Assembly: GCA_951802425.1 (NCBI GenBank)
Contig: OX637796.1
Coordinates: 3,844,001-3,908,000 of the forward strand
Reading direction: 5' to 3'
Source of the DNA: Clavaria fumosa
Taxonomy: Eukaryota > Basidiomycota > Agaricomycetes > Agaricales > Clavariaceae
DNA length: 64,000 nt
In this document: positions 46,801 to 56,979 of the stretch, piece after piece
How positions within the stretch are numbered: position 1 is the stretch's first letter
Layout of the letters: each line of letters opens with the position of its first letter
Notes under the pieces: generated by a model
Told to the model about the DNA's origin: nothing
What the model saw: the letters and a program-made list of their open reading frames with translations, nothing else
The model's database searches: none
Translations under genes and position numbers: made by a program

Positions 46801-47653
46801 CGCCGCAATGGAGGCTCAAATAGCCGGCTTATTCAAACGTTTATCCGGGAAGGTGAGAGGAGACCATACGTCATCACTACCATAAGGTATATCGCGTCAT
46901 AGGGATATTCTATTACATCATGATTTCTGTCGCCAACTTGGTAGGGATTGAAGCCTTGTGATGCCTTCCCTTTGCTCATATTATCTAGATAAACGGCATC
47001 TTCTATCTTCAGTAAGCATGTTCTTCTCGAAAGTTTGTGCACGAATGTATACCGACATGACACCTAGACCTCGCCAAGTAATATCCGCCATCAACATCCC
47101 CCTTAGTGTTATGTTAGGTCCTGTTCTCGCCTGCCGCCTAGTACGTCGTATTCCGAAAAGTAGGATCTATGCTTATCCCCGCTATTTGTAGATCCTTGAC
47201 CTTCGAGAGCGTGGCTCGGAGACGATCTCGTATTCTGAAGGTACAGGTCTGGCATTCATGGCCAAGAAAAATTCTCCGAGCTCGCCATTCGCTGCCCAAC
47301 GCTCGAAACGTGCAAGCACTTTGTACCATCCGAATACTCGTGGCATTATTGCCACTGTCGACAGTAACATTATGCTCAGCACACTCGGCAGCATCGTTCA
47401 AGAGGCTTATCCAGAGACGAACGCTGACTTTGGTGTCAATGGGAAGACCGTCATAGGTGATATTGAAGACGGCCTCGAGGACGTGGGCGGTGTTGTACAT
47501 GAGGGTGAAAGAAGCCCTGCGCCGCAATACGATGCTGTGGAGCCTGAGATGGGTTTCCGGACTGCGCGGCCGAGCTTCGAGACGGTCCCCAATTGTCTTG
47601 GACCTAGCGGCATTCGGGTTCAAGTCGAAAGGTCGGTCTCGTCGACGTCCTAG
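40832..47653 (+). CDS. DUF6533-domain multi-pass membrane protein, with a transposon in one intron
   Basis: DUF6533 proteins are a basidiomycete family of predicted seven-helix membrane proteins of unknown function. Exons read: 40832-40878, 40939-40958, a 6-nt microexon 41021-41026, then from 41079 YAVVLWDWITSLPREWRY. VWKTHWTPVKFSYLFC follows, ending at 41232. After a giant intron (41233-46078) the chain resumes YWVISVVPYLLYCFVVDHP. Later exons give IPVALAMWNQVGSE, SVLLIRTYAFFNRNVYILMF, TAMTGVVAYQLYVDTSQML, GENGPCLPMAKPHSAHLLGF, DTLVTVMTVLKAFTIRRRNG, NGIFYLQ and VISAINIPLSVMLGPVLACR. A cytosolic tail of about 140 residues ends at 47653. The reading frame is open across every junction, so the gene looks intact; whether the giant intron is spliced efficiently is unknown. 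Confidence 0.85.
41267..41272 (+). repeat. Target-site duplication, left copy (GGTCTG)
   Basis: The six bases directly before the left terminus of the element are identical to the six directly after its right terminus (46059-46064). The flanking bases beyond do not match, so the duplication is exactly 6 bp. Confidence 0.85.
41273..42030 (+). repeat. Left inverted arm with 42-bp tandem repeats
   Basis: The terminal ~55 bp are unique TIR. Positions about 41325-41480 are palindrome-rich CATG/CACATGTG sequence. From about 41500 to 42030 there are roughly a dozen imperfect copies of a 42-bp unit (core ATGTGCAAGCCTATGCAAAT, alternating with GTGCAGAATTATGCTA). Because 42 is a multiple of three, the array is open in several frames and gives long spurious ORFs with a 14-residue period. 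Confidence 0.88.
42578..43018 (+). mobile_element. LTR-like segment of a Gypsy-type retroelement (probable, truncated)
   Basis: The segment begins TGTCAGAATTATGG (with further TGTCAG starts at 42637 and 42654) and ends TGGTAACA, consistent with TG...CA termini. It contains repeated palindromic phrases around CACATGACC and CATGTGATCC and a TATATATAC box near 42845, all resembling LTRs of Agaricomycete Gypsy elements. A decayed gag zinc knuckle follows on the same strand about 145 bp downstream. No second LTR was found. Confidence 0.5.
43163..43204 (+). pseudogene. Retroelement gag CCHC zinc-knuckle remnant with an internal stop
   Basis: In one frame the codons read C-L-R-C-G-K-P-G-H-stop-S-A-A-C, a perfect C-x2-C-x4-H-x4-C zinc knuckle in which one spacer codon has become TAA. 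An in-frame TGA also lies shortly upstream. This marks the decayed C-terminal part of a Gypsy-type gag on the plus strand. Confidence 0.7.
43484..43879 (-). CDS. Truncated Gypsy-type gag-like ORF inside the element
   Basis: The ATG at 43879 starts an Ala/Pro-rich leader (MADTAPAPEPAPPLAPA), then a retrotransposon gag domain: FSLKITTYSGKREEFQTFLR, KYLMDFHKVVFCLSHMTEGY, ATEWANQAVNVL and FEARMREAFSPIKDQALAMQ. The ORF stops after QVDVVQFLSL at 131 residues, inside the usual gag fold and before any zinc knuckle, so it is truncated. It is on the opposite strand to the LTR-like segment and zinc knuckle, so it probably comes from a different retroelement or from an internal inversion. No protease, reverse transcriptase or integrase is visible nearby. 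Confidence 0.72.
   Translation of the reverse strand: MADTAPAPEPAPPLAPAMFSLKITTYSGKREEFQTFLRSLHLEFQVNEAKYLMDFHKVVFCLSHMTEGYATEWANQAVNVLLEEGGKLVIWATFEARMREAFSPIKDQALAMQELSNFKQVQVDVVQFLSL
43904..44662 (-). pseudogene. Decayed mobile-element ORF upstream of the gag-like ORF
   Basis: Starting at the ATG at 44662 (MDSCSVVSLGCDSSSNT), long protein-like stretches can be read on the minus strand, such as NLAKPRTRFPQMHRSHIALC, QVEARLVYPKKTDWRTFGQC, GGSYGDFHYLRHSEVTALLF and LEDRLRIDIFAEPP. They are interrupted by several in-frame stops and at least one frame change near 44395. The reading ends 24 bp before the gag-like ATG, in the same direction, so the two were probably one transcript or one polyprotein upstream region. 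I do not recognise the family. The broken state implies the element cannot express it. Confidence 0.55.
45340..46058 (-). repeat. Right inverted arm with 42-bp tandem repeats
   Basis: Reverse complement of the left arm: about eleven 42-bp units from 45350 to 45835, the CATG-rich segment at about 45850-46005, and the unique terminus ending at 46058. Unit order and copy number differ slightly from the left arm, so the arms have diverged or changed length independently. Confidence 0.88.
46059..46064 (+). repeat. Target-site duplication, right copy (GGTCTG)
   Basis: Identical to 41267-41272. With the next bases it reads GGTCTGACC, so this copy contains the CTGAC branch-site-like sequence about a dozen bases before the intron acceptor at 46078. 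Confidence 0.85.
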
Positions 47654-49023
47654 AGGATTGGTACTTGCACCCTGCAATTTTTATCGCTTTTTGACTGTGA
47701 CTTTGGATGCCCTACGCACGGCTTTTCTCGACATAGATGAAAAATTCCTGTTATCTTTGTAGCACTTGTCATTCCAGTTTACCCAACCTCGACTTGAAAT
47801 TCGCATTTATGAATGATACAGTCCACGGGGCGATGTAAGGCTCATAGCGGCGGTAACTGAAGACTACCCAGGGATCTGCACGAGCCGACGTTGGTATTCG
47901 TTGCCAACAGCGAAATGTAAATTTCACGACAAGCATTTTCTAGGTCTGGTGAGATGTGGAATGCGTAGCTCTCGCTACTCCTGAGCAGATTACTGTGTAA
48001 AGAAAGGGTCGGGCCCGAACTGGATGTATGATCCTGCATACGCCATCGCGCCTGGTTGGACCCAGACCACATCCCCCTCGGACAGAGGCGAAGAACATAT
48101 TCCACATATTCCTTCAAGCGTCTTTCGCTTTCTATGGCAGATGCGCTGCGCGAAAGTGCACTTCGTGTCTATCCGAGGACATTTCTTTATGCGCGTCGGC
48201 TTCGCAGACTCCGGTTTCCCCCATGTCGTTGAGATGCTAGGGTAGTCGCCGTCCGCAACGGCGATGCGCGGCTTGCTAAGATTGCAACCCATGATTAGTA
48301 GGGTGTGCTGGAACGGCGTCCTGTGCTTAGTTCATTGGTTCGTACGTGGCCAAGGAATACTCACGAACGGAGAGAGTCAGTGATGAAACGGAGACAGGAA
48401 GTATGGGTGTGTCGGAGAGCCTTTTCTGATGCGCAAATGTTCAGGAAATTAGGTGAGGACTGAGTAGAGGGTGGTGGGCATGTCTATCGAGAAAGATGAA
48501 GGAGTTGATATAAGTACGTGCATGTGCATCAGGTTACCACGCACCCTGCCCGAAACATAATGTCCGTGAAACAGCAGAGGAATCACGTCCTCGTTCGACT
48601 CTGGATGATGTGCGCCTTGGGCGATGCCTTTTGACGTTGTGTATATGCATCACGGCCAATATTATAGAACACTGTCAACAATGCGAGTGCTGCTGTCAAG
48701 TGCTGTTGAGAACGACTTGCGAACTGGACGACAAGATGCGTCGGTGGCCAAAACCACCGCCACGGGAATCACAGGTAGCACTGAGGTAGACCATTCGGTA
48801 ATATCACGCGTCAACCACGAAAAGTTCGTTTTTTAAGTGATATGGATCTTTCAACGCAGGATTTCGCACAGCAATGATCGTCCAATTTGTGACGACGTGA
48901 GGGCAATGTGATATTGAGGTCCTTCGACGAGATTTTTTACGGGTTGCTCAACTCGTGGCAGTGGTAAGGGTACATTGTCAATTCTGTTTGATTTTACAAT
49001 GGGTACTTCAATTATGCTCCTTG
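47654..49023. other. Gene-poor gap with one weak small-ORF candidate
   Basis: This 1.37-kb stretch lies between the 3' ends of the convergent DUF6533 and Ess1 genes. No conserved family was found. The only ATG-started open frame of note is the minus-strand candidate at 47990-48292, listed separately. The rest (48300-49023) has only short open stretches without recognisable content. Confidence 0.5.
47990..48292 (-). CDS. Possible small protein with an N-myristoylation-like start (weak)
   Basis: A 100-residue ATG-started ORF beginning MGCNLSKPRIAV and containing several Cys residues (IKKCPRIDTKC, ICGICSSP). Gly2 followed by Cys3 and Ser6 fits the pattern of N-myristoylated and palmitoylated proteins. 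No homology is recognised and no intron evidence supports it. It may be fortuitous, since the opposite strand is equally open. Confidence 0.2.
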   Translation of the reverse strand: MGCNLSKPRIAVADGDYPSISTTWGKPESAKPTRIKKCPRIDTKCTFAQRICHRKRKTLEGICGICSSPLSEGDVVWVQPGAMAYAGSYIQFGPDPFFTQ

Positions 49024-49607
49024 TCATTCGGTCCTCAGAATCAAATGGACCCCACTGTCTGTAGAGATGATATCGCTGATCTGCCCAACCTGTAGGGCGA
49101 ACGCAGCATCTTCAAAGGCTTTCTGCATCTGTCCGGGTCCGAACCATCCGAGGTCACCTTTCTCTGAATGCGACGAGCAGTCCGAATGAGCGAGGGCTAG
49201 CTCGTGAAACTTCTCCCGTGAGTTCGCAATTTCGGCCTGATATCCTCGTAAGATGCTGAGCGCCTCCTCTTTTGTGCGCGTTATCTTGTGCTGTGGAATA
49301 GAAGAGGAATTGGTGACATGGCTTTGAGAGCTCACGCATACACACACCTCTTTCCAGCTGGAAGGCCTCCGACTGTCCTTGTGCTTGACGAGGAGATGGC
49401 TCGCGCGGATCTGGCCCCTTGTAAGCAGCTCAGCTCCGGGAAGCTTTACAATCTGCTCCGGAGTCAGCCCAGCAGGAGTTGTCCAGCTTGATTCTTGCGT
49501 TTCGGCATTGAAGAAATACGGAAGGCTTTTGGACTTCGAAAGTCGTATTTCCCAGCCCTGTTTGAAGTTAGTACTTGTAAAATAGAAACCATTATCAGAC
49601 GTACCAT
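49024..49607 (-). CDS. ESS1: Pin1/Ess1-type peptidyl-prolyl isomerase (WW + parvulin)
   Basis: Ess1/Pin1 isomerises phospho-Ser/Thr-Pro bonds, notably in the RNA polymerase II CTD. The first exon is apparently just the ATG (49605-49607), followed by a donor GTACGT. After a ~48-nt intron the WW domain reads GWEIRLSKSKSLPYFFNAET and ESSWTTPAG. The parvulin domain follows: QIRASHLLVKHKDSRRPSSW, then after a second intron HKITRTKEEALSILRGYQAE, DCSSHSEKGDLGWFGPGQMQ, FEDAAFALQVGQISDIIS and DSGVHLILRTE. Catalytic Cys in SDCSSH and the basic phosphate-binding residues (SRRPSSW) are present. About 170 residues, normal length. Divergent from the DNA methyltransferase, with 356 bp between starts. Confidence 0.93.
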
Positions 49608-49963
49608 TACTCCTCCACAGTGTGCAGACGGGGAGATAAACCTAGGCTCACCGTTAGCGCGTTTACGGTCAAGGCGATGGCTGTCCACACAGACAAACAG
49701 CAGCGCGCCTGCTCTCCCACATTAGCACACCTGCTTTCCCCGCACCAGGTTCTAGTCTTGAGCCCATCATCGCCTGCTCTTGGATCTCTTGGATCTCGCC
49801 TGACCTCGCCGTCGCCGTTGTTCACGCCCGATCTCGTGTAGCTGTCGTTCTCGCCCACCTCCCACTCTCTATCTCCTCACCCCTGCTCTCCAAGTTCTCA
49901 CTTTCATCTGCTTCCCCTCTCGCTCAACTTCGCTCTCACCAAACGGAAGGAGTACGCGACGTC

Positions 49964-52900
49964 CATGCGACATCGACCCACAGCTTTTGAAGTCTCGTTT
50001 CCCGATGACCAGTCCACCAACGATGCTGCCAGTAAGAGAAAGTTGGATGGCTCCAATGACTTACATGTGAGTTCACTTATGGAGTGATTAATACCAAGAA
50101 TAGCTCACATTTTAATTGAATTTGAGGCGAACAAGCGACTCACCACCGTAGAATCTTTAGTGGGAAGATCTAAAAGTCAGTATGGAATGTCTACCCCTTG
50201 AGCCGAAGTGGCTGATCAGTCTTTTTATTACCCTGTAGTTGTTCACTATTGTCCCAAGGACCGTGAAGTGCTTGAGACGGCTCCAGACCTTCATATTCCT
50301 GGAGAGGATCCGGAGTCCGCAATCTTCGGTGTCGGCGAATCGTCTGACAAGCCCATCCGTATATTGACGGATTTCTCGATATTCTGGCCCCGCCGTGAAT
50401 ACGAGATGGTATCATTGACACTTTTGGGAGAAGGTCAGGGTGCTACTGGGCATATAGAGGCAGCGGGGCGCGTTATGGCATCCGTTGAAGTCGATGAAGA
50501 TGCTGGACAGGAAGATGAGGATGAGGATGCCATAACTAATGTCGTGTATCTAAGGTTGGGCCCCATCTTAAGATGGAAGGTTGACTACACAAATTCCAAT
50601 GGGTTGGTTGCCTTTCTGCCTTGTGCTCAACGTGGTATTGAAGCATGTCCAGTCCCTTCCAGATTGAGACAGATTTTGCTTGGTACCAACTCCGGGCGCC
50701 GTCTAGTCGATATCTGGCCACCTTTAAATCCTTTTATCTCCCCCATAGGGTCACACAACTCATCATCTCATCAGCAAAAACTGACCCAAACCAGTCTTTC
50801 GGAGATTTCATGGATTACTTGAACCATTCATGGGACCCCATCCTCGGAAACATTACTTCCGCTGATCTTGTCCATGCTGTGAGTCCTTTTGATTTGAAGG
50901 TCTTGTGTTAGTTTCTGCTGACTGATAGTATAGGTGCCATACATCAATTCTGAGTTGGTCTCAGGAGCTGATGGCGCAGCTTTATCTGCATTGCCTCTAA
51001 TCCAACAAATCCTAAGTCATCGACCCTCTGTTGATATTTTGCCACAACAGCTGGCCTCAAATCAGTTTCTGTTACCTGTCCGCCCCATTATCGGTAACCC
51101 AGACCTTGCGGTTTTGCGACCTGATATGCAAAATCCTACACGTGTAACGCCCCTCATTGCACGCTTAGCTTCTGGCCTTTTTCGTGCACAGCTCATTGTT
51201 GTTGGGCCACGGCCACCAAGAATAAATCAAGCGGCTATTGAGGAGCGGCAGTTGGAGATGCGTAGAAGAGTGAGAGAGTTAATGCTCCAGGCAATAAAGC
51301 CTGAGCATCAAGTGTCGCTCAAGTTCTGTAAGACAGAGAAGTTGAAGAGAGATTCATGGTTCTATAAATCTGTTGACATTGATAACAAGACTTATTCAGT
51401 ATGTCACTCTGCGTCTGCTCTGTTGAGCCATGCTCATGATCATGCCAGGTTGGTGACTATGTTCTTGTGCCCAAAGGTCAAGACAAAAACCAATCAGATC
51501 CTATCCTCCCCATGTTGGAGGACATTTCTCTAACAGCAACTATTCCTGATTTCTTTTGGTGAGGCTCAGATGCAGAGTGGTCCAATAATCCATCTTCACA
51601 ACCTTTATGGTAGGATTGGGAAGATCATCTTCATCAATTCTGATACAGAGAAAGCTCATCTTCAATGGCTATCTCATGGGTCAAATATTCACCTTATGCA
51701 AATCTGCAATCCACAGGAATTATTCTTGGTAGACTATTGTGATTCTGTCGACGTCAGGCACATTGTTGGCAAGGTTATTGTTCACCAGTGTCTCAAACCG
51801 CCTGTAAACCCCATCAATCATGGTCAATTTTTCTACAAGTATGTCCGCGGTCCTCTAAGAATATCTTCATCTGAATGGCTTTTCCAGGCTGGTGTATAAT
51901 GACTTCTCCGGTTCATTCACCCAGCTTGATCATGGCCGGCTTGCATTGGAGGAGGAGTCTGCCAAATATAAACCTCCAAACAATTGTCACGTCTGCTTAC
52001 TTGCTGAAAAGAAAGATGCCAAAAGCATCCCAGAGATCATCAAATACGGGATAAGTCAACAAGGCATCAAATATCACATCTATGACTTTGTGTACTTCTA
52101 CGGTGAAGCGGGGCCTTGCGAGATTGGCTATATTATTGATATCCTGATGCCCCACCCTGCGCAAGAGGATACTTCATACACCCTTCGCATCAGACGGGTT
52201 GGACGGATTAATGCTCTTGACAATATCTTGCCTGAGGAACAGATCAGGGATGTGGTCAGTTTCCCGTGCTTGGAGAGTGTCTCATACACTGATGTCAGAA
52301 TCACCAGCATCATCTGTTCATGACAAATGAGATATCCGTGATTTCGAGCAAAGAACTCATTGGTACTTGTTATGTCTGGCCCCTGACAAGCCATACGCAA
52401 AGTCATATGTCCGCCTGGTTATCTCTGTCACCTCACCACTTCTACACAAAATTCTGCTTTCCCTCGTTGCACCCGAAGAGTTGGGAGCAAAGAAAGCAGG
52501 TGTCAGAATTGACGCTGTGCAAGGTTTGCACGAGGCAGAGGACGGAATGGAAGCTATCAATGACAAAATTTGTAGCAGAGAAGAAAAAACGGCCATTGCG
52601 TACACTGGATTTATTTGCAGGGGCAGGAGCATTTGGCTTGGGCATGGAGGAAACAGGTTGCATCAAGATTACTCATGCTGTTGAAATTGCACCGAGCGCA
52701 GCTGAGACCCTCAGGTGACGTCGTAATCGTGCTTCCTCTCTGCATTACTCTCACATCGAAAGCGGACCTTCAGGAGAAACGCACCGGGCATCGTCATCTA
52801 TAATCAGTGCGCAAATATTGTCTTGCAATACGTCATCAAAGCGAAGGAAGGCCATGCGATGGAAAGGCCGAAAGATATCTTGAGAAAGAAACCACTTCCA

Positions 52901-54533
52901 GCTCCTTTTGATCCTGAAAATATTGACTGCATAATAGCTGGTTTCCCGTGGTTGGTGTAGACTTTGTAATACCGTGATTCGCCGCGTCTGAACTCTGGTT
53001 TACAGTCAGCCCCATTCCGTACTGAATATGTGGAAGCAAGCAGACGATCCAAAAAGCAATTCGATCCTTACAACCCTGAGCTACGTGGATTTCATCCGGC
53101 CCAAATGGGCCATTTTTGAGAACGTAAGAGGATTCTTGCAGTTCAATTTGAAGGCGAGGCAGAGTGGACGACATCGAGTGGTAGGCGGTGTGGAGATGGG
53201 CGGGGTGAAATTCTTGGAGGCATCGTTAATCGAGCTAGGGTGTGTGCACGTCAAGTGGGGGGTTCAAGTTGATCTCACTTGTGCGCAGATATCAGGTGCA
53301 GGTGACACTCATGCAATCCGGACATTATGGGACCCCTCAAAGACGCAACCGTTTCTTCCTCTTTGCGGCGTTGATCGGGCATCCTCTCCCATCCGTACCT
53401 CAGCCTACGCATGACTTCCCCCAGAACGAAGGCCTCGCGATCCGCCTTCCAAACGGAGGGATGATACAAACAATCCGCACGATGCGCGGGACTGCTCCAT
53501 ACCGCGCGGTAACTATTGACGACGCTATTAGCGACCTTCCGCGTTTCGATTGGTATATGCAGCCTTAGCTCACATACTACATTGCCTGACTTGGATGTGA
53601 TAGGAAAGACCCGGCACGCAAATCCAGTCCCAAATTCCGCAGGGCCGATGCACCGGCGATGAAGATCCCAATTCTTGAGTGCGATGAGGCTGCCAAACGT
53701 TGCGGTTTTGAGGGACAGGTCGCCTATCTGTGCAATCCTCAGAACAACTTTCAGGCGGAATGTCGTCGGAAGCAGACAAAAGACTTACAGCAATACACCC
53801 GGGTTCTAGTCCCCGCCAAGGTTGAGAGGTGTGACCGTCTCTTCCCATTCTAACATAAGCCAGATGACGTGTGGTGACATGTAGGGTCGTGAACGTTCCG
53901 CTAAGACCAGGGGCAGATTATAGAGGTGAGCTATTAAAGCAATTTCATTAATATTGCTTCATTCACGGGCACGACAAGATCTCCCCCCTCGACTCTTCAA
54001 CGAGTGGCAAATCTCGGACCCTTTCTCTGCTGTGGCTCGGGACGGGTTTCGACCAGGTACGGTGGCCGAAATTCGCACACTTCCCTCTGTCGAGCTAAAA
54101 GGATTCCAAGGTCTGTACGGGCGGCTGGACAAGGATTCCTATTTCCCCACGACCGTGACGAACATGGACCCGACGGCGAAGCAATCCAGGGTGCTCAATC
54201 CTTATGTACGCGTCTCGAATCTTGTTCCACACCAATGTGCGCAGTGTTCAATAGCCCCAACAGTGCAAGAGAATGCTCACTGTCCGAGAGCTGGCACGGT
54301 CCCAGGGGTTTCCCGACCACTTCGTATTTTATTCAATGACGAACGACGTCGTGACGGTGTGGTTTTTTTGTATTCAACGTAAGGCGTGACTGATGTCCCC
54401 GGCGACGCAGATGCACAGACAGATCGGTAACGCCGTCTCGTGGCCAGTCGCGCGAGCGATTGGAATGTCACTCAGGGATGCCATGTTCAAAGAGTGGCAG
54501 GAGGAGAGGGCGGACGATATGCAAGTCGATTAA
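49964..54533 (+). CDS. DNMT1-like DNA (cytosine-5) methyltransferase with RFTS and two BAH domains
   Basis: Adds methyl groups to cytosine in DNA, typically maintaining CpG methylation and silencing transposons. Probable start at 49964 (MRHRPTAFEVSFPDDQ). The RFTS domain spans about 50235-50890 (KPIRILTDFSIFWPRREYEM, IETDFAWYQLRAPSSRYLAT, LPHRVTQLIISSAKTDPNQS). BAH1 is about 51330-51790 (GDYVLVPKGQDKNQS-type sequence after an intron, then FWFGKII). BAH2 is about 51892-52300 (YIIDILMPHPAQEDTSYTLR). The catalytic domain has motif I LDLFAGAGAFGLGMEETG from about 52605, motif IV GFPCQPHS with an intron inside the catalytic Cys codon, motif VI ENVRG, motif VIII GTPQRRNRFFLFAAL and motif X RQIGNAVSWPVARAIG. 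The stop is at 54533. Many short introns. No CXXC finger was seen. All key motifs are intact. Confidence 0.9.
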
Positions 54534-54579
54534 GAACGGTTCGCCGTTTGGCGACGAAACTCTTCGTCGAAGTGCCTAT

Positions 54580-54837
54580 GCCCAGCTTTTATTGTGTGAG
54601 AATATAGTCAGTTACTAACCTCACCCATAACGCCAGCTGCTCGTTTGGTACTCGCCCTGTAGCTTTAACAATCTTCCGAAGTACCGGTTCCTCGATGCTC
54701 AGATTCACGTTCCCACCCCTCGTGATGAACGTGATGAATAGCTACACTGCAGGAAAACGACTAGCCAGACCACCGTTATCGCGCGAAGTTGACAGCAAGG
54801 AGACCCCAATGTTGGCCCCGATTCTAGTTGACGTCAT
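54580..54837 (-). CDS. Possible tiny gene (weak, unrecognised)
   Basis: On the minus strand an ATG at 54837 (MTSTRIGANIG) precedes a GTCTCC donor. A GTAG acceptor near 54747 opens a protein-like exon reading LFITFITRGGNVNLSIEEPV, LRKIVKATGRVPNEQLALW down to about 54625, followed by another GTGAGG donor. The final exon and stop are uncertain because two frames are possible. I do not recognise the family. The segment fills the gap between the convergent methyltransferase 3' end and the same-strand Skt5 gene. Confidence 0.35.
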
Positions 54838-55034
54838 GTATTGACAATGAACAAAGGAAGGTAGGTATTGACACCAAGGCGAATTAAAAATTGCAAATGT
54901 CACTGTAAGAGAGACGGCGCTTTATGCTGGTTGGGAAATGATTAATAAAAGGATACCGCTCTATGATCGACCGTCCAAAGGTCCAAATCCATGTGTTCTC
55001 TCCACGTACGCACCACCTGCTGGCGTGAGTAATC

Positions 55035-56744
55035 TCACATGATGACGCAATCCTTATCCTTCGGGCCCTTCCCTCCCGAATCCCCGTCTCCCCGATGCAG
55101 AACGCTACCTGGACCTCCAGGCTGCACTATCGGGCCGCTTTGGGAATTTTTCAGCCGTGTGGCGGCGCGCTTATCGCCAAGTTTCGCGGCGCGCTCGTAG
55201 TATGCAATGGCGCTGTATGATGCGTTGGTTGAGAAAAAATGCGACTCGTGATCGTACGAGATGAGACTGCTTACTCTGGCATTGATGGCGTTGTGCCAAT
55301 CCCGACTTCCAGGAAGTATCCTACAGTGTACATCGCTTTGGCTAGTCCCGAATCAGCCGCCTTCTTCGCCCACAGGAAGGCTTCCGTATCTGACTGCGGT
55401 AACACGCCAGGCGAACCAACAAGATACCACGCGGTCAGCGCGAAACATGCGTCCCGATGATCTTGCTGTGCTGCAATATTCTGAGGGTACGAGAGTTCGC
55501 TTGAGTTGACATGGGAGATCGATGATGTCACGTACATAGTAATGGATTGAAAGTGCCCCGTCCTGTGGGCGTCCCATTTTGCCATACTCGTAACACTCGC
55601 CTAAGCGGTACGCGCTCGGTGCGTATCCCAGTTCCGAGGCCTGCGCTAGCAATTCCGTCGAATATTCGTAGTCCACGAAAAGAACGTTATCGATCCCCCT
55701 CTCGTGCAACAAAGCTAACTCATGCAACGCATGTGGGAATTCAGCGGTCGCATTTTCGGCGGATCGTTTGAGCCATTTCACGCCTTCCTTGGGATGCTTG
55801 GACAGGCCGAGTTCGCCGTTGAGTTCAGCTATGCCGAGTCGATACATGGAGCCTGGGTGCAACGCCGCAGCCGCTTTGCGAAAGAAGGTGACAGCCTTGG
55901 ACGAGTCGCGTCTGCAACCCCAGCCGTTCTCGCAACAAGTTCCTGCGCGGTATGCGGCGTCTGGATGGGAGTGTTTGGCGGCTAGAACGAACAACGGGAA
56001 AGCACGGTCAAAATCCTGCTTGTTTTTTACGGAGCCGATGCCGTTTGCGTAGCAGTCAGCGAGGAAGTATTGTGAGGCCGGATGCCCGCGGTCCGCGAGC
56101 CGTTTTAGCAAAGAAGTGGCTTCCCTAATGAGATCCTCGCGTTTCTCCAGAGCCTTTTCAACCTCTATTACGTTAGCCAGGGTGGGAGTGGGGACAGGAA
56201 GGGATTTAGATGCGTCGATCATAAACACTGCGAACTCGAACTGTAGCTCGGGATCTTGGGTCTTCTTCGCGTTTGCACGGTACAACTCTAAGGTGCGTTC
56301 ATGGGACAAAAGGGAGGCCTGATTACCTGGTCGTAAATGAGAATGGTCCAAAAGCGGACCAGGCGACGGTGAGGGCTGCCGGTGCGAGGCTGTTGAACGA
56401 GGGGGAGGGTTATAGGATAGTCGCGGGTCTAGACTGGGGTCGTTGCTCTGGAAGAAATCGTCGTCCAGGAGGTCCTGGTCCTCTGGGTCGTATGAGTACT
56501 GAATATCCGACGGTAAAGGGGGAAGTTGTCGAGTGTTGGTGCTGCTCTGTTGTGAAGGATAGGCTGCTCCTGGGTCAAACTCCTGGTGAGGGTCGTAATC
56601 CCTAGAGTCATACGCTTGTCGGCCTAAATCGTAAGCTGAGGGAGGTCGGGTATGTGTAGCAACTGCGTGCATAGCGGTAATGGGTGGTGGTGGTGGTGGT
56701 GGTGGTGGAAATGTGGCCGGCGTCGTTGCAGCCGCGGAGTGCAT
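55035..56744 (-). CDS. Skt5/Chs4-like Sel1-repeat chitin synthase activator with CaaX box
   Basis: Skt5/Chs4 proteins activate and localise chitin synthase 3 at the bud neck or septum. The start is placed at the ATG at 56744 (MHSAAATTPATFPPPP); an upstream exon is possible. The N-terminus is proline-rich (encoded in part by a GGT repeat) and low-complexity. Sel1 repeats follow: RLADRGHPASQYFLADCYAN, LAAKHSHPDAAYRAGTCCEN, KAAAALHPGSMYRLGIAELN, ALHELALLHERGID, ASELGYAPSAYRLGECYEYG and, after an intron, ALTAWYLVGS and KAADSGLAKAMYTVGYFLEV. The last exon reads AYYERAAKLGDKRAATRLKN and ends KDKDCVIM at 55035. CVIM is a farnesylation CaaX motif, as in yeast Chs4. Confidence 0.87.
56681..56708 (+). 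repeat. (GGT)n microsatellite encoding poly-Pro in the Skt5-like gene
   Basis: About nine GGT units on the plus strand. On the minus strand they read as a run of Pro codons in the N-terminal region of the chitin synthase activator. Confidence 0.9.
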
Positions 56745-56979
56745 TGATGAAGGCCTGGGTTTCAACACTGGCTTTGCCTGTCGCCGTCGACCGAGGCCAC
56801 AGCTTATAATAAATGGAACAGTGACACATGTTCACATAACTGGTCATCAACGTCGGGTAAGCTCGCTGCACGGCCCCGACAATGAGCATGGGTAATGCTA
56901 CGGCTACAGTGGTCACTACGATGGAGGGCAACACATCATGCATCATAGGTCGTTGTGTCTTGCCGTGTCCTTAGTCTCG

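Noticed and set aside
56608..56946. Minus-strand open frame upstream of the Skt5-like gene as a separate gene
   Set aside because: It overlaps the N-terminal proline-rich coding region in another frame and shows only poly-Thr/Tyr shadow sequence from the GGT repeat.
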